Origin: Heliomicrobium undosum
GTDB lineage: Bacteria > Bacillota > Desulfitobacteriia > Heliobacteriales > Heliobacteriaceae
Direction: 5' to 3'
NCBI RefSeq assembly: GCF_009877425.1
Contig: NZ_WXEY01000011.1
Coordinates: 36,505 to 100,504 of the forward strand
Length of the DNA stretch: 64,000 nucleotides
Part shown: positions 1-11,461 of the stretch, piece after piece
Position numbering within the stretch: the first letter of the stretch is position 1
Layout of the letters: every line of letters starts with the position of its first letter
The notes under the pieces: model-generated
The model's input: only the letters and a program-made list of their open reading frames with translations
What the model was told of the DNA's origin: nothing
Databases searched by the model: none
Made by a program: the position numbers and the translations under genes

Positions 1-2298
1 CCGACCCTGCACCGCCTCGGCATTCAGGCCTTTGAACCGGTTCTCGTCGAAGGCCGGGCGTTGCAGATCCACCCGCTCGTCTGCACGGCTTACAACGCTG
101 ACTTCGACGGCGACCAGATGGCCGTCCACGTGCCCCTCTCCGCTGAAGCCCAGGCGGAGGCGCGCAACCTGATGCTGTCGGCCCATAACATCCTTAACCC
201 GAAGGATGGTCGGCCCGTCGCCACGCCGACCCAAGACATGGTCATCGGCGCTTATTACCTGACCATTGAGCGCGAAGGCGCCAAAGGCGAGAACATGATC
301 TTCGCCAGCCCCGATGAGGCCATTGCCGCCTATGACGCCAAGAGCGTCAACCTGCAGGCTCGGATTCGCGTCCGGCCCACAGCGCGTGTGCAAGAAGCCC
401 TCGAATACGCCAAAGGTGAAGCCCGCTCCTTTGATGAGCAGGGACGCCTCTCGACCACGGTGGGACGGCTGATTTTCAACAGCGTCATCCCGCCCAAGGT
501 CGGCTACGTCAACGAGGTCGTCGGCAAGAAGCAGTTGGGGAACATCGTCGCCCGCTGCTATGACAAGTTAGGGATCAGCGAAACAGCCGCCATGCTTGAC
601 GGCATTAAAAAACTGGGTTACACCTTCTCCACCCGCGCTGGCATCACCGTCGGGATCACCGACGTGGAAGTTCCTGAAGAGAAGAAACGCCTTATCGGCG
701 AGGCCGACGGCTTCGTAGAAAAGGTTGAACAACAGTACCGCCGCGGTTTGATCACCGAAGAGGAACGTTACCAGAAGGTTATCGACATCTGGAACAAGAC
801 AACGGACGGCGTCACCCAAGCCTTGATGCAGACGTTGGACAAATTCAACCCCGTCTACATGATGGCCAACTCGGGCGCCCGCGGTAACATTCAGCAGATC
901 CGTCAGCTCGCCGGGATGCGCGGCTTGATGGCCGACCCGTCGGGCCGCATTATCGACCTGCCGATCAAAGCCAACTTCCGCGAAGGCCTCACCGTTTTGG
1001 AATACTTCATCTCCACCCACGGCGCCCGCAAAGGCCTTGCCGATACGGCGCTGCGGACAGCCGACTCCGGTTACCTGACCCGTCGTCTCGTCGACGTATC
1101 CCAGGATGTCATCGTGCGGGAGATCGACTGCGGCACCCACGAAGGCATCCCCGTTGAAGCGATTGTCGACGGCAAGCAGGTTATCGAAAAGCTGACCGAT
1201 CGCCTCACCGGCCGCTACGCCCTGGAAGAGATCATCGATCCCGAAACGGGTGAAAAGCTTGCCGATTACAACGAAGAGATCCAGGCGGATGCCGCCGAAA
1301 GGATCGATCAGTTGATCAAACAGGGCAAGCTCAAACAGAATTCCGTCTATATCCGCAACGTATTGACCTGTCGCACCCGCTACGGTGTTTGCCGCCGCTG
1401 CTACGGCCGCAACCTGGCCACCGGCCGATCCGTCGAGATTGGCGAAGCTGTCGGCATCATCGCCGCGCAGTCCATCGGCGAACCGGGGACGCAGTTGACG
1501 ATGCGGACCTTCCACACCGGCGGTGTCGCCGGCGATGACATCACCCAAGGTCTGCCGCGGGTTGAGGAACTTTTCGAAGCTCGCAAACCGAAGGGCCTGG
1601 CGATCATCGCCGAACAGGACGGTATCGTCCGGATCGTCGAGAACAAAGGCCGCAAGGATATCGAGATCGTCACCGACGACGGCGAGCAGCATCACTACGC
1701 CATTCCCTATAACTCCCGTCTGAAAATCGAAGACGGCCAGCGGGTGCAAGCCGGCGTCGAACTGACGGAAGGCTCCGTCAACCCCCATGACATGCTGCGC
1801 GTCAAGGGAATCCAGGGCGTCCAGACCTACCTGCTGCGGGAGGTCCAGCGCGTCTACCGCCTCCAGGGCGTCGACATCAACGACAAGCACATCGAGGTCA
1901 TGGTCCGGCAGATGATGCGCAAGGTGAAGGTCGAGGAGCCAGGCGATACGGACCTGCTTCCCGGTGGTCTCATCGACATCGCTGACTTCGAGGCCGAGAA
2001 CTTCAAAGCCATCGAAGCCGGCCTGGAACCGGCCACCGCGCGTCCGATCCTGCTGGGCATCACCAAGGCCTCACTGGCCACCGACTCCTTCCTCTCCGCC
2101 GCCTCCTTCCAGGAGACGACGCGGGTGCTCACTGAAGCCGCCATCAAAGGCAAAGTGGACCCGCTGCTCGGTCTGAAAGAAAACGTCATCATCGGCAAAT
2201 TGATCCCGGCCGGCACAGGCATGTCGCGCTACCGCAACATCCAACTGCTCGCGGGCGACGAAATGGACGATGAGTACCTGGAAGACGGAACGGTCTAA
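1..2298 (+). CDS. rpoC: DNA-directed RNA polymerase subunit beta' (3' part of gene)
   Basis: This is the C-terminal 765 residues of the beta' subunit of RNA polymerase; the 5' end lies outside the window and the reading frame is open from base 1. The catalytic Mg-binding motif [12 protein letters not shown] is encoded near the window start (about residue 31 of the fragment), the bridge-helix and trigger-loop regions follow, and the second zinc site shows as the cysteines of [11 protein letters not shown] around residue 457. It ends normally with a short acidic tail ([13 protein letters not shown]). It would be preceded by rpoB. A hairpin terminator follows the stop codon. Identification is certain from the active-site motif. 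Confidence 0.98.
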   Translation, partial: PTLHRLGIQAFEPVLVEGRALQIHPLVCTAYNADFDGDQMAVHVPLSAEAQAEARNLMLSAHNILNPKDGRPVATPTQDMVIGAYYLTIEREGAKGENMIFASPDEAIAAYDAKSVNLQARIRVRPTARVQEALEYAKGEARSFDEQGRLSTTVGRLIFNSVIPPKVGYVNEVVGKKQLGNIVARCYDKLGISETAAMLDGIKKLGYTFSTRAGITVGITDVEVPEEKKRLIGEADGFVEKVEQQYRRGLITEEERYQKVIDIWNKTTDGVTQALMQTLDKFNPVYMMANSGARGNIQQIRQLAGMRGLMADPSGRIIDLPIKANFREGLTVLEYFISTHGARKGLADTALRTADSGYLTRRLVDVSQDVIVREIDCGTHEGIPVEAIVDGKQVIEKLTDRLTGRYALEEIIDPETGEKLADYNEEIQADAAERIDQLIKQGKLKQNSVYIRNVLTCRTRYGVCRRCYGRNLATGRSVEIGEAVGIIAAQSIGEPGTQLTMRTFHTGGVAGDDITQGLPRVEELFEARKPKGLAIIAEQDGIVRIVENKGRKDIEIVTDDGEQHHYAIPYNSRLKIEDGQRVQAGVELTEGSVNPHDMLRVKGIQGVQTYLLREVQRVYRLQGVDINDKHIEVMVRQMMRKVKVEEPGDTDLLPGGLIDIADFEAENFKAIEAGLEPATARPILLGITKASLATDSFLSAASFQETTRVLTEAAIKGKVDPLLGLKENVIIGKLIPAGTGMSRYRNIQLLAGDEMDDEYLEDGTV

Positions 2299-2343
2299 GA
2301 GAGTTTTCAACAAAGTGAAAAGATAGCCTTTACTTGATAGGGG

Positions 2344-2387
2344 ATGGGCCGGACGAAGGCGCCGCCTGACCGGCCCATTTTCCTTTA
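2344..2387 (+). terminator. Rho-independent terminator after rpoC
   Basis: A 9-bp perfect stem (2344-2352 with 2370-2378, sequence atgggccgg and its complement) is followed by a T-rich stretch. It ends the rpoBC transcript before the strong promoter of the next gene. Confidence 0.75.
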
Positions 2388-2420
2388 TTGACAGAGACAG
2401 CGGGACGAACAGCATTTTTG

Positions 2421-2449
2421 TTGACACGCATCTTTGGAAGTGATACTAT
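2421..2449 (+). promoter_or_regulatory. Sigma-A-type promoter for the L7Ae-like/str genes
   Basis: TTGACA at 2421-2426 and TACTAT at 2444-2449 are separated by 17 bp, a near-consensus housekeeping promoter. It lies 35 bp upstream of the L7Ae-like gene and probably drives that gene together with rpsL-rpsG-fusA-tuf. Confidence 0.8.
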
Positions 2450-2483
2450 AATCAAGTGTGTGATTCGTTAAAGGAGGCTTACT

Positions 2484-2735
2484 ATGCCTTTAGAGCGCTT
2501 GAAACAGGCCCGCCAGAAGACGGTTGGCACCAAGCAGACCCTGAAGGCGGTGGAGAAGGGGCAGGTCAAACTGGTCTATATCGCCGGAGACGCCGACCCC
2601 CATCTGGTGAATCCTTTAATGAAGCTGTGTGAAGAAAAGGCGATTCCCGTTGTCAACGTGGATTCGATGGAGGCGCTAGGCCTGGCTTGCAACATCAAGG
2701 TTGGCTCGGCGTCAGCGGCCATTGTGGCTGAGTAG
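2484..2735 (+). CDS. L7Ae/L30e/S12e-family RNA-binding protein (YbxF type)
   Basis: An 83-residue protein of the L7Ae family, which binds kink-turn RNA. The fold is recognisable from the segments GQVKLVYIAGDADPH and EKAIPVVNVDSMEALG, typical of the bacterial L7Ae-like proteins placed between rpoC and rpsL in Gram-positives (YbxF in Bacillus). A strong ribosome binding site (aaggagg) precedes the ATG. It is the first gene after the 2421-2449 promoter and 68 bp before rpsL. Its precise role is not established from sequence; ribosome association is known for the family. Confidence 0.9.
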   Translation: MPLERLKQARQKTVGTKQTLKAVEKGQVKLVYIAGDADPHLVNPLMKLCEEKAIPVVNVDSMEALGLACNIKVGSASAAIVAE

Positions 2736-2803
2736 ATAATTTCTTCACTGACGATACGCATGGGTGAGTTGTAAGAAGAATTCCGGGAAGGAGGTGGATG
2801 TTC

Positions 2804-3220
2804 ATGCCAACGATTAGCCAGTTGATCCGCAAAGGCCGCGAAGTTCTCACGGAGAAATCGACCGCTCCGGCATTGAAAGAGTGTCCGCAAAAGCGTGGGG
2901 TTTGCACCCGCGTCTATACGACGACTCCCAAGAAGCCGAACTCGGCTCTGCGCAAAGTGGCCCGGGTACGTTTGACCAACGGGGTGGAAGTGACCGCCTA
3001 CATTCCCGGCATCGGGCACAACCTTCAAGAGCACTCCGTCGTTCTGGTTCGCGGAGGCCGGGTGAAAGACCTCCCCGGTGTGCGCTACCACATCGTTCGT
3101 GGCGCTCTGGATACCGCCGGTACCCAGAACCGCAACCAGGGCCGTTCGAAATATGGAACGAAGCGCCCCAAAAAAGGCGCCGCTACGGCTGCCAAAGGAC
3201 CTGTCAAAGGCAAGAGGTAA
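2804..3220 (+). CDS. rpsL: 30S ribosomal protein S12
   Basis: S12 of the decoding centre, 138 residues. The N-terminus [12 protein letters not shown] and the conserved [12 protein letters not shown] and [14 protein letters not shown] segments identify it; the last two contain the lysines whose mutation gives streptomycin resistance in other bacteria, here in wild-type form. The ATG at 2804 was chosen over an in-frame ATG six bases upstream because it gives the family N-terminus and better spacing from the gggaaggaggtg ribosome binding site. First gene of the str cluster. Confidence 0.97.
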   Translation: MPTISQLIRKGREVLTEKSTAPALKECPQKRGVCTRVYTTTPKKPNSALRKVARVRLTNGVEVTAYIPGIGHNLQEHSVVLVRGGRVKDLPGVRYHIVRGALDTAGTQNRNQGRSKYGTKRPKKGAATAAKGPVKGKR

Positions 3221-3238
3221 TGAGGGGAGGAGAATCCT

Positions 3239-3709
3239 ATGCCGCGTAGAGGATCTGTCGCCCGGCGTGAAGTGCTCCCCGATCCCATTTACAACTCCAA
3301 GGTTGTCACGAAACTGGCAAACCAGATCATGTTGGACGGGAAAAAAAGCACTGCCGAGGCCATTTTGTACGGCGCCCTTGATGTGATCAAGGAAAAGACC
3401 AACAAGAACCCCATGGAAGTCCTGGAAGCCGCGTTGAAAAACGTGATGCCTCTCCTGGAAGTCAAAGCTCGCCGTGTCGGCGGCGCCAACTACCAGGTGC
3501 CGATCGAGGTTCGTCCCGAACGCCGCCAGACTCTGGGCCTGCGTTGGCTCATCAAGTACTCTCGTGAGCGTTCCGGCAAAACCATGATTGACAAGCTGGC
3601 TGGAGAGATCATGGATGCCGCCAACAGCACCGGCGGCGCCGTGAAGAAAAAAGAAGACACCCACAAGATGGCCGAAGCCAACAAGGCCTTCGCCCATTAT
3701 CGCTGGTAA
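3239..3709 (+). CDS. rpsG: 30S ribosomal protein S7
   Basis: S7, 156 residues, the primary 16S rRNA binder that nucleates the 30S head. Recognised from the N-terminal [16 protein letters not shown], the central [20 protein letters not shown] and the C-terminal [13 protein letters not shown]. Length is normal. It follows rpsL by 18 bp with a ggggaggag ribosome binding site and precedes fusA, the standard str order. Confidence 0.97.
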   Translation: MPRRGSVARREVLPDPIYNSKVVTKLANQIMLDGKKSTAEAILYGALDVIKEKTNKNPMEVLEAALKNVMPLLEVKARRVGGANYQVPIEVRPERRQTLGLRWLIKYSRERSGKTMIDKLAGEIMDAANSTGGAVKKKEDTHKMAEANKAFAHYRW

Positions 3710-3760
3710 ACAAACAGAGTCCCGCCAGGACCTGAGATCCGACAGAAAGGGGGAACGAGC

Positions 3761-5836
3761 GTGCCTAGACAGTTTCCGTTAGATAAGACACGGAACATCG
3801 GCATTATGGCCCACATCGATGCCGGCAAAACGACAACCACCGAGCGCATCCTGTTCTACACGGGCCGGGTGCACAAGATCGGTGAGGTTCATGATGGCGC
3901 TGCCACCATGGACTGGATGGTTCAAGAACAAGAACGCGGCATCACCATCACCTCTGCCGCGACGACCTGCCAATGGCGCGGGCACCGGATTAACATCATC
4001 GATACGCCCGGCCACGTGGACTTTACCGTTGAAGTCGAACGTTCCCTGCGGGTATTGGACGGGGCCGTCGCCGTCTTTTGTTCCGTTGGCGGTGTTGAAC
4101 CGCAGTCGGAAACGGTATGGCGCCAAGCTGACAAGTACGGTGTTCCCCGGATCGCCTACATCAACAAGATGGACCGCATCGGCGCCGATTTTTTCCGCGG
4201 CGTCAGCATGATCCGGGAGCGCTTGGGCGCCAACCCTGTGCCCATCCAGATTCCTATTGGCTCTGAAGACCAATTCAAAGGCATCGTCGACCTGATCACG
4301 ATGAAAGCCATGATCTACGTCGATGACCTGGGCAAGACGAGCGATGTCACCGAGATCCCCGAGGACCTCGCCGATATCGCCGCCGAATACCGGGAAAAGC
4401 TGCTGGAAGCGGTTGCTGAGTCTGACGAGGAACTGATGATGAAGTACCTTGAAGGGGAAGAACTGACCGAAGAGGAAGTCCGCAACGGCGTTCGTAAGAG
4501 CACCCTGGCCGTTAAGATGATCCCTGTTCTCTGCGGTTCCTCCTTCAAGAACAAAGGCGTACAGCCCCTGCTCGACGCCGTCGTTGAGTTCCTGCCGGCG
4601 CCGGTCGACATCCCTGCCGTCAAGGGCGTTAACCCCGACTCCGGCGAGGAAGATGTTCGTGAGGTTTCCGACGAAGAGCCTTTCTCCGCATTGGCCTTCA
4701 AGATCATGGCCGACCCTTATGTGGGCAAACTGGCCTTCTTCCGTGTCTACTCTGGCAAGCTGAGCTCCGGCTCATACGTGTACAACTCGACCAAGGGCAA
4801 AAAGGAACGGATCGGCCGCATCCTCCAGATGCACGCCAACCACCGGGAAGAGATCGCCGAGTTTTACACCGGTGATATCGCCGCTGCTGTCGGCCTGAAG
4901 GACACCACGACGGGCGACACCCTCTGCGATGAGAAGCAGCCCATCATCCTTGAGTCGATGCAGTTCCCTGATCCGGTCATCCACGTTGCCATTGAACCGA
5001 AGACAAAGGCCGACCAGGACAAGATGGGCATCGCCCTTCAGCGCCTGTCCGAAGAAGACCCGACCTTCCGCATGTCCACTGACCATGAAACGGGTCAGAC
5101 GATCATCTCCGGTATGGGCGAACTCCACCTGGAGATCATCGTCGACCGGATGATGCGCGAGTTCAAGGTCGAAGCCAACGTCGGACGGCCTCAGGTCGCC
5201 TACAAGGAGACCATTCGCACCAAAGCCAAGGCGGAAGGCAAGTTCGTTCGCCAGTCTGGCGGTCGCGGTCAATACGGCCACGCTGTCATCGAGATCGAAC
5301 CGCGTGAGCCTGGTGAAGGGTACGAATTTGTCAACAAGATCGTTGGCGGCGTGATTCCCCGCGAATACATCCAGCCCATCGACAACGGGATCCGCGAAGC
5401 CGCCGAAACAGGCGTCCTCGCCGGTTATCCCACTGTTGACTTCCGCGTCACCCTTGTCTTCGGTTCCTACCACGATGTGGACTCCTCGGAAATGGCCTTT
5501 AAGATCGCCGGCTCCATGGCGTTCAAAGAAGGCGCCGCTAAGGCCAAGCCCGTCATCCTTGAGCCGGTGATGAAAGTCGAAGTCACTGTTCCCGAGGAAT
5601 ACATGGGCGACGTCATCGGCGACATCAACTCCCGCCGGGGCCGCATTGAAGGCATGGAAGCGCGCGGCAACACCCAAGTGGTGCGCGGCTTCGTTCCCCT
5701 GTCGGAGATGTTCGGCTACGCCACCGACCTGCGTTCGCGCACCCAAGGCCGCGGCCAGTACGTCATGATGTACAGCCATAACGAAGAAGTGCCCCGCAAC
5801 ATCGCTGAAGGCATCATCGCGAAAAGAAAAGGCTAA
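3761..5836 (+). CDS. fusA: Elongation factor G
   Basis: EF-G, 691 residues, the GTPase that drives ribosomal translocation. The P loop [10 protein letters not shown] lies near residue 17, the switch II motif DTPGHVDF near residue 82 and the NKMD base-specificity motif near residue 135; domains II-V follow to a normal C-terminus. The GTG start at 3761 sits behind aaaggggga. It lies between rpsG and tuf as in most bacteria. Lack of any insertion and the usual length argue for the canonical translation factor rather than a tetracycline-resistance or EF-G2 paralogue. Confidence 0.97.
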   Translation: MPRQFPLDKTRNIGIMAHIDAGKTTTTERILFYTGRVHKIGEVHDGAATMDWMVQEQERGITITSAATTCQWRGHRINIIDTPGHVDFTVEVERSLRVLDGAVAVFCSVGGVEPQSETVWRQADKYGVPRIAYINKMDRIGADFFRGVSMIRERLGANPVPIQIPIGSEDQFKGIVDLITMKAMIYVDDLGKTSDVTEIPEDLADIAAEYREKLLEAVAESDEELMMKYLEGEELTEEEVRNGVRKSTLAVKMIPVLCGSSFKNKGVQPLLDAVVEFLPAPVDIPAVKGVNPDSGEEDVREVSDEEPFSALAFKIMADPYVGKLAFFRVYSGKLSSGSYVYNSTKGKKERIGRILQMHANHREEIAEFYTGDIAAAVGLKDTTTGDTLCDEKQPIILESMQFPDPVIHVAIEPKTKADQDKMGIALQRLSEEDPTFRMSTDHETGQTIISGMGELHLEIIVDRMMREFKVEANVGRPQVAYKETIRTKAKAEGKFVRQSGGRGQYGHAVIEIEPREPGEGYEFVNKIVGGVIPREYIQPIDNGIREAAETGVLAGYPTVDFRVTLVFGSYHDVDSSEMAFKIAGSMAFKEGAAKAKPVILEPVMKVEVTVPEEYMGDVIGDINSRRGRIEGMEARGNTQVVRGFVPLSEMFGYATDLRSRTQGRGQYVMMYSHNEEVPRNIAEGIIAKRKG

Positions 5837-5907
5837 ATCGCCACAGGCGATTTTCGCCGGATAGAGGGTGGCCAAGCCGCCCTCACCAATAATCCTTAAG
5901 CCTGAAA
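5836..5907 (+). promoter_or_regulatory. Hairpins in the fusA-tuf spacer
   Basis: Two inverted repeats occupy the 89-bp spacer: aatcgcc (5836-5842) with ggcgatt (5846-5852), followed by only a short T stretch, and a gagggtggc/gccgccctc stem around 5864-5884. They could slow or process the transcript between fusA and tuf; there is no strong U-tract, so full termination is unlikely. Confidence 0.35.
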
Positions 5908-5925
5908 AGGAAGGATGAGTACGAA

Positions 5926-7128
<1,203 letters not shown>

Positions 7129-7150
7129 TCGATCGCCACGCGGCTAATAA

Positions 7151-7197
7151 GCGACCGGGTCCCTGAGGTTTCAGGCGACCCGGTCGCTTTCTTTTTG
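7151..7197 (+). terminator. Rho-independent terminator after tuf
   Basis: A long stem pairs 7151-7160 (gcgaccgggt) with 7178-7187, extended inward by cctga/tcagg, and is followed by tttctttttg. It closes the str transcript, so rpsJ downstream needs its own promoter here. Confidence 0.9.
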
Positions 7198-7254
7198 TAA
7201 GCGTCCTTGAACTTCCCTCATTATAAGATTCGCCGAGTCACAAAATTGCGGAGG

Positions 7255-7439
7255 GTGGCGCGGGTGCGCCAGCGGGGTTCGCTAAGAGCTCCGCGGCGGC
7301 TCGCTCGTCGGCTCCGCTCGGGCGCCAAAATCTCTCGGGTTTTTCTGCATGTCAATGGCGCCCTTTCCGCTCCGCCTCCTCACTCGCTTCTTCGCCGCTC
7401 CGCTCAAACCGCTCACCCCGCTGGCGCACCCGGTGCCAC
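7255..7439. repeat. Dispersed palindromic repeat, copy A
   Basis: A roughly 185-bp element bounded by a 17-bp perfect inverted repeat (7262-7278 with 7415-7431), extended by gtggc/gccac at 7255-7259 and 7435-7439. In the middle, gggcgcca (7320-7327) pairs with tggcgccc (7356-7363) around a 28-nt loop containing ttctgcatgtca. The same arm sequences (ttcgctaagagctc... and gccgctccgctcaaa) recur at 8171-8261 in inverted orientation and, more diverged, at 24474-24642. No coding potential is convincing. It is either a small non-autonomous mobile element or a structured RNA. Confidence 0.75.
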
Positions 7440-7501
7440 TTTGGGTGTTTTCCGTCGAACGCATAGACTATACTTTAACGGCAGCAGTAAAGAGCATGAT
7501 A

Positions 7502-7535
7502 AAAGCCTTCCACCGTTGCTAAGGGGGAAGGCCTT
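7502..7535 (-). terminator. Terminator for the minus-strand small gene
   Basis: Inverted repeat gccttccacc / ggggaaggc at 7505-7533. Read on the minus strand it is followed by a short run of T (cttttatc), and it lies 130 bp beyond the stop of the minus-strand gene ending at 7667, so it most likely ends that transcript. Confidence 0.5.
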
Positions 7536-7666
7536 CCTATTTAATATGTGCATATGGTTAGGTGACGTTAGGTTGGTAATCCGATATTGTTTGGGGTATT
7601 ATAGGTGACGTATGGCGTAGTGTGGCTCTGGTTAGGGCTGATAGACTGTATAAAGAGCCGGTAGCA

Positions 7667-7903
7667 TTATGCACCTGGCTTATTCGCTGATGTGAGTATT
7701 GCAGCGACTTCAGAAACTATTTGCTTTGCGCGGCTTTGTCCACGCTCTAGGTCTACTACACGGTCGGTCACAGCAACCAACTCTGCCCGGCCTGTGATTT
7801 GGTTTGACTCAATAGCTCGGACGACATGATATATCTCACCCTGTCGTGCCTCCATCCGGTCCAGACGCTCTAGGATCTTAAGCAGTAAATCCCGATCGGC
7901 CAC
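7667..7903 (-). CDS. Small predicted coiled-coil protein, unknown function
   Basis: A 78-residue protein starting at a GTG (7903) behind a G-rich ribosome binding site (ggggggggtggt). The N-terminal half MADRDLLLKILERLDRMEARQ has heptad-like spacing of leucines and charged residues, followed by a second amphipathic segment; it resembles short uncharacterised helical proteins common in Clostridia. No catalytic motif or membrane segment is seen. It is the only intact gene in the insert between tuf and rpsJ, runs opposite to the ribosomal genes, and has its own probable terminator. A function cannot be assigned. Confidence 0.65.
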   Translation of the reverse strand: MADRDLLLKILERLDRMEARQGEIYHVVRAIESNQITGRAELVAVTDRVVDLERGQSRAKQIVSEVAAILTSANKPGA

Positions 7904-7954
7904 TTTACCACCCCCCCCTGAAAAACATTATAGCACAATACTGATCCGGAACAT

Positions 7955-8153
7955 CTAATATTCCTTTATTTTTCCAAATACGAATAAGCTGTTATGGTGT
8001 GCGACATCTAAAGAAAGCAAGTTGTGAAGATTACGGGCTAAATCATCCGTAATAGCCTCAAGTTTGATCTGGCGATGAAACGGATACCCCAGCCGGTTGT
8101 TTTTTTCGTATTGTGGGGGTTATTAAACTCGTTGAAATTGCTCAGCCCTGTAC
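7955..8153 (-). pseudogene. Frameshifted gene remnant, unknown product
   Basis: On the minus strand an open frame without a start codon runs from an in-frame stop at 8120-8122 down to TAG at 7955-7957 and translates as a plausible protein tail (for example RLGYPFHRQIKLEAITDD and DVAHHNSLFVFGKIKEY). The frame upstream of the run of seven A residues near 8100 continues in another register (STGLSNFNEFNNPHNTKK), as if one base had been lost or gained there. It lies directly upstream of the small minus-strand gene and next to repeat copy B. The parent family is not recognised, and chance openness cannot be excluded. Confidence 0.4.
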
Positions 8154-8170
8154 TCAATCTACCATAAAAG

Positions 8171-8261
8171 CAGGGCGGCCTGAGCGATTTGAGCGGAGCG
8201 GCGAAGAGCGAGCGCAGACGACAAGCGAGCCGCCACGGAGCTCTTAGCGAAGGTCGCCGTC
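8171..8261. repeat. Dispersed palindromic repeat, copy B (internally deleted, inverted)
   Basis: Read on the minus strand this matches both arms of copy A (ttcgctaagagctccg, gcggctcgct, cttcgccgctccgctcaaa) but lacks the central hairpin of about 60 bases. The ends cagggcggcct (8171-8181) and aggtcgccgtc (8251-8261) still pair apart from one G-T wobble and one or two mismatches. It sits in inverted orientation to copy A, about 0.8 kb away. Confidence 0.65.
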
Positions 8262-8418
8262 AGCCCCCGCTATCGTAGCGCGAATTACCTCAGGCATCTT
8301 CTCCGGCGTCACATGACTACCCGCGTGGTAACCCTCGGCCTTTGATCAGTACCCGCACGCCAACAGCCCACTTCCCGCAGATTTTCCGAGAAATATTCAA
8401 ATACGAAGCGAAAATCAC

Positions 8419-8447
8419 TTGCATTTCCGAACACTTGGTGCTAAAAT
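8419..8447 (+). promoter_or_regulatory. Candidate promoter of the S10 operon
   Basis: TTGCAT (8419-8424) and TAAAAT (8442-8447) with a 17-bp spacer, 181 bp upstream of rpsJ. The 8455-8627 leader contains no convincing gene; apart from this promoter and the repeat, nothing recognisable is seen between 8262 and 8627. Confidence 0.55.
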
Positions 8448-8627
8448 TTCATATTGTGGGTTGGCTTTGCGATGAAGCGAAAGGTTGCCCAACAATGGCT
8501 CGGGATTGGTGGGCGATGCTCTCTTTGTGTCTTTTTTACTTACGACACGCCCGAGAGCGTTGTTGGGGTAATTTTCGCGGAGAAGGTCCGTAATCAATCG
8601 GGCGAACAAAAGGAGGGACTTACCTAC

Positions 8628-8936
8628 ATGGGTAAACAAAAAATTCGGATCCGCCTCAAGGCTTTCGATCATCGGATTCTCGACCAGTCTTCCGAAAAGA
8701 TCGTTGAAACCGCCAAGCGGACCGGCGCAGCGGTATCCGGTCCGATTCCGTTGCCGACGGAGAAGAGCATCTACACCATCCTGCGCTCTCCCCACGTCAA
8801 CAAAGACTCCCGTGAGCAGTTTGAGATGCGCACCCACAAGCGCCTCATCGACATCCTCGAACCCAATCCGAAGACTGTCGATGCGCTCATGCGTCTGGAC
8901 CTGCCGGCGGGCGTGGATATCGAAATCAAGCTGTAA
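8628..8936 (+). CDS. rpsJ: 30S ribosomal protein S10
   Basis: S10 (NusE), 102 residues, part of the 30S head and a component of transcription antitermination complexes. The start [17 protein letters not shown] and the segment [23 protein letters not shown] identify it. The frame is open far upstream, but the ATG at 8628 has an aaaggaggg ribosome binding site and gives the family length. It opens the S10 operon, here separated from tuf by about 1.5 kb. Confidence 0.97.
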   Translation: MGKQKIRIRLKAFDHRILDQSSEKIVETAKRTGAAVSGPIPLPTEKSIYTILRSPHVNKDSREQFEMRTHKRLIDILEPNPKTVDALMRLDLPAGVDIEIKL

Positions 8937-8966
8937 TCCTTTTGCTAGAGATGGGAGGTGTCATTG

Positions 8967-9599
8967 GTGGCTAAGAAAGGTCTTCTCGGACGGAAAATCG
9001 GTATGACGCAGGTATTTGCCGACAACGGTGTTGCTGTGCCCGTGACGGTTGTCCAGGCCGGCCCCTGTGTTGTCGTTCAGAAGAAAACCATGGAGAAGGA
9101 CGGATACGAAGCTGTACAGATCGGTTTCGGCGATGTCCGTGAAAAACTGCTGAACAAGCCGAAAAAAGGTCACCTGAAAAACGCCGGCGTTCGCCTGGTT
9201 CGCGTTCTGCGCGAAATTAAGGTAGAGAGCATGGACGAGTATAAGGTGGGCCAAGAACTGAAAGCCGACGTCTTCTCCGCCGGTGAGTATGTTGATGTGG
9301 TTGGCACGTCCAAAGGCAAAGGTTTTGCCGGCGGCATCAAGCGCCACAACTTCAAGCGTGGACCGATGAAACACGGTTCCAAATACCACCGTCGCCCCGG
9401 TTCTGCCGGCGCCAAAGGTCCGGCCCGTATCTTCAAAGGCCGCAAGATGCCCGGTCGCCTGGGCAACGAGCGCGTCACCGTCCAAAAACTGCAAGTCGTC
9501 CGTGTCGACGCCGAGCGCAACCTGCTCCTGATCAAAGGCGCAGTGCCCGGTCCCAAGCGCGGCCTGCTGCTGATCAAAAACTCTGTCAAAGCCAAGTAA
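8967..9599 (+). CDS. rplC: 50S ribosomal protein L3
   Basis: L3, 210 residues, an early 23S rRNA binder near the peptidyl transferase centre. The start [17 protein letters not shown] and the segment [18 protein letters not shown] identify it. The GTG at 8967 is preferred to one nine bases upstream because the upstream GTG overlaps the gggaggtg ribosome binding site. Confidence 0.96.
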   Translation: MAKKGLLGRKIGMTQVFADNGVAVPVTVVQAGPCVVVQKKTMEKDGYEAVQIGFGDVREKLLNKPKKGHLKNAGVRLVRVLREIKVESMDEYKVGQELKADVFSAGEYVDVVGTSKGKGFAGGIKRHNFKRGPMKHGSKYHRRPGSAGAKGPARIFKGRKMPGRLGNERVTVQKLQVVRVDAERNLLLIKGAVPGPKRGLLLIKNSVKAK

Positions 9600-9627
9600 T
9601 CAACCCCCGGAGAAAGGAGGACACGAC

Positions 9628-10251
9628 ATGCCGAAAGTAGCCGTTTACAACATCGAAGGCGCTCAGGTCGGTGAAATCGATCTGAACGATGAGATCTTTG
9701 GCATCGAGCCCAACGAGGCCGTCATGCACCAGGCCGTGGTTACCCAACTGGCCGCCTGGCGGCGCGGTACCCACAAGGTCAAGTCCCGTGGCGAAGTCTC
9801 CGGGGGCGGCAAAAAGCCCTGGAGACAAAAAGGCACCGGCCGCGCCCGCGCCGGCACCAGCCGTTCGCCCCTCTGGCGAGGCGGCGCAATCATCTTCGGG
9901 CCCCAGCCCCGCAGCTACAAGATCGCCATGCCGAAGAAGGCCCGCCGTCTGGCCCTCAAATCGGCCCTGTCGGACAAAGTCCGCGCCGGCAACCTGATCG
10001 TCGTCGACGCCCTGGAAATGGACGCCCCGAAGACGAAAGCCATCGCCGGTATCATGAACAAGCTCAACGTGGAACGCAAGGCCCTGTTGGTGACCGCCGA
10101 CATCGACGAGAACGTCTTTAAGTCGGCCCGCAACATCCCCGGCGTTTCCCCCGTAGAAGCCGTTGGCATCAACGTCTATGACATCCTGAACCACGACAAA
10201 CTGGTCATCACCAAAAATGCCGTGGCCAAGGTTGAGGAGGTGTTCGCCTGA
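9628..10251 (+). CDS. rplD: 50S ribosomal protein L4
   Basis: L4, 207 residues, lines the exit tunnel with its extended loop ([20 protein letters not shown] around residues 62-81). In some bacteria L4 also represses its own operon; no such site was identified here. Good ribosome binding site (agaaaggagg). Its stop codon overlaps the rplW start by one base, which implies translational coupling. Confidence 0.97.
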   Translation: MPKVAVYNIEGAQVGEIDLNDEIFGIEPNEAVMHQAVVTQLAAWRRGTHKVKSRGEVSGGGKKPWRQKGTGRARAGTSRSPLWRGGAIIFGPQPRSYKIAMPKKARRLALKSALSDKVRAGNLIVVDALEMDAPKTKAIAGIMNKLNVERKALLVTADIDENVFKSARNIPGVSPVEAVGINVYDILNHDKLVITKNAVAKVEEVFA

Positions 10252-10538
10252 TGCGCAGCCCCTATGACGTTCTGAAAAAACCCGTTATCTCTGAACGGTC
10301 GATGGACTTGGCTCAGGAGAACAAATACACCTTCGTGGTGGAGCCGAAAGCCAACAAAATCGAGATCAAGCACGCTGTCGAACAGCTCTTCAACGTCAAG
10401 GTCCTCGACGTTCACACCATGAACGTCAAAGGCAAGCCCAAGCGGATGGGCAAGTACGCCGGTCGGACCGCTGACAAGAAGAAAGCCATCGTCACCCTGA
10501 AAGAGGGCGACAAGATCGAAATCTTCGAAGGCGTCTAA
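10251..10538 (+). CDS. rplW: 50S ribosomal protein L23
   Basis: L23, 95 residues, at the tunnel exit, where it docks trigger factor and SRP. Recognised from [15 protein letters not shown] at the start and [11 protein letters not shown] near residue 65. The ATG overlaps the rplD stop (TGATG) and its ribosome binding site (gaggaggtg) lies inside rplD. Confidence 0.97.
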   Translation: MRSPYDVLKKPVISERSMDLAQENKYTFVVEPKANKIEIKHAVEQLFNVKVLDVHTMNVKGKPKRMGKYAGRTADKKKAIVTLKEGDKIEIFEGV

Positions 10539-10567
10539 GTCTGGCTGGACCAAAGGAGGGAAACCGC

Positions 10568-11395
10568 GTGGCTGTGAAAAAGTTTAAGCCCACCTCGCCT
10601 GGTATCCGCCAGATGACGGTGGCGAGCTTTGATGAAATCACCAAGTCCCAACCGGAAAAATCGCTGCTCCAGCCTTTGAAAAAGAAGGCCGGACGCAACA
10701 ACCAGGGCAAACTGACCGTTCGCCACCAGGGCGGCGGCCACAAGCGCATGTACCGGGTCATCGACTTCAAGCGGATCAAGGACGGCATTCCCGCCAAGGT
10801 CGCTTCCATCGAGTACGATCCGAACCGTACCTCGCGCATCGCCCTGCTCCACTACGCTGACGGCGACAAGCGCTACATCATCGCCCCCAACGGGCTGAAC
10901 GTGGGCGACACCGTCGTCTCCGGTCCTGACGCCGACATCAAGACCGGCAACTGCCTGCCCCTGAAGAACATCCCCGTCGGCACCCTGATCCACTGCATCG
11001 AGATGCGCCCCGGCAAAGGCGGCCAACTCGTCCGTTCCGCCGGCGCCGCTGCCCAGCTCATGGCTAAGGAAGGCGACCACGCCACCCTGCGCCTGCCCTC
11101 CGGCGAAATGCGCAAGGTGCTGGCCGAGTGCCGCGCCACCATCGGTCAGATGGGCAACCTCGAACATGAAAACATCACCATCGGCAAAGCCGGCCGGAAG
11201 CGTTGGATGGGCATCCGTCCCACCGTCCGCGGTGTTGTCATGAACCCCGTCGATCACCCCCATGGCGGTGGTGAAGGCCGTTCCCCCATCGGACGCAAAG
11301 CGCCCGTCACCCCCTGGGGCAAAGTGGCCATCGGCGGCAAGACCCGTCGGAAGAAGTCTTCTGACAAGCTGATCATCAAACGCCGCACCAAGTAA
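10568..11395 (+). CDS. rplB: 50S ribosomal protein L2
   Basis: L2, 275 residues, essential for peptidyl transferase assembly. The motif [14 protein letters not shown], which contains the conserved histidine near the catalytic centre, lies near residue 224; the C-terminus ends in KRRTK. GTG start behind aaaggaggg. Confidence 0.97.
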   Translation: MAVKKFKPTSPGIRQMTVASFDEITKSQPEKSLLQPLKKKAGRNNQGKLTVRHQGGGHKRMYRVIDFKRIKDGIPAKVASIEYDPNRTSRIALLHYADGDKRYIIAPNGLNVGDTVVSGPDADIKTGNCLPLKNIPVGTLIHCIEMRPGKGGQLVRSAGAAAQLMAKEGDHATLRLPSGEMRKVLAECRATIGQMGNLEHENITIGKAGRKRWMGIRPTVRGVVMNPVDHPHGGGEGRSPIGRKAPVTPWGKVAIGGKTRRKKSSDKLIIKRRTK

Positions 11396-11461
11396 TTTGG
11401 TTCGGTGATACGGAGCGGGTAACACCACTCGCCACCCCGACACCAGAAGGGAGGATCGTGC

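Noticed and set aside
7207..7608. 133-residue plus-strand frame after tuf
   Set aside because: It runs through the palindromic repeat copy A, has an Arg/Ser/Pro-rich translation without domain pattern, and no ribosome binding site.
8342..8593. 83-residue frame upstream of rpsJ
   Set aside because: It covers the rpsJ promoter and leader, lacks a ribosome binding site and has no family-like sequence.
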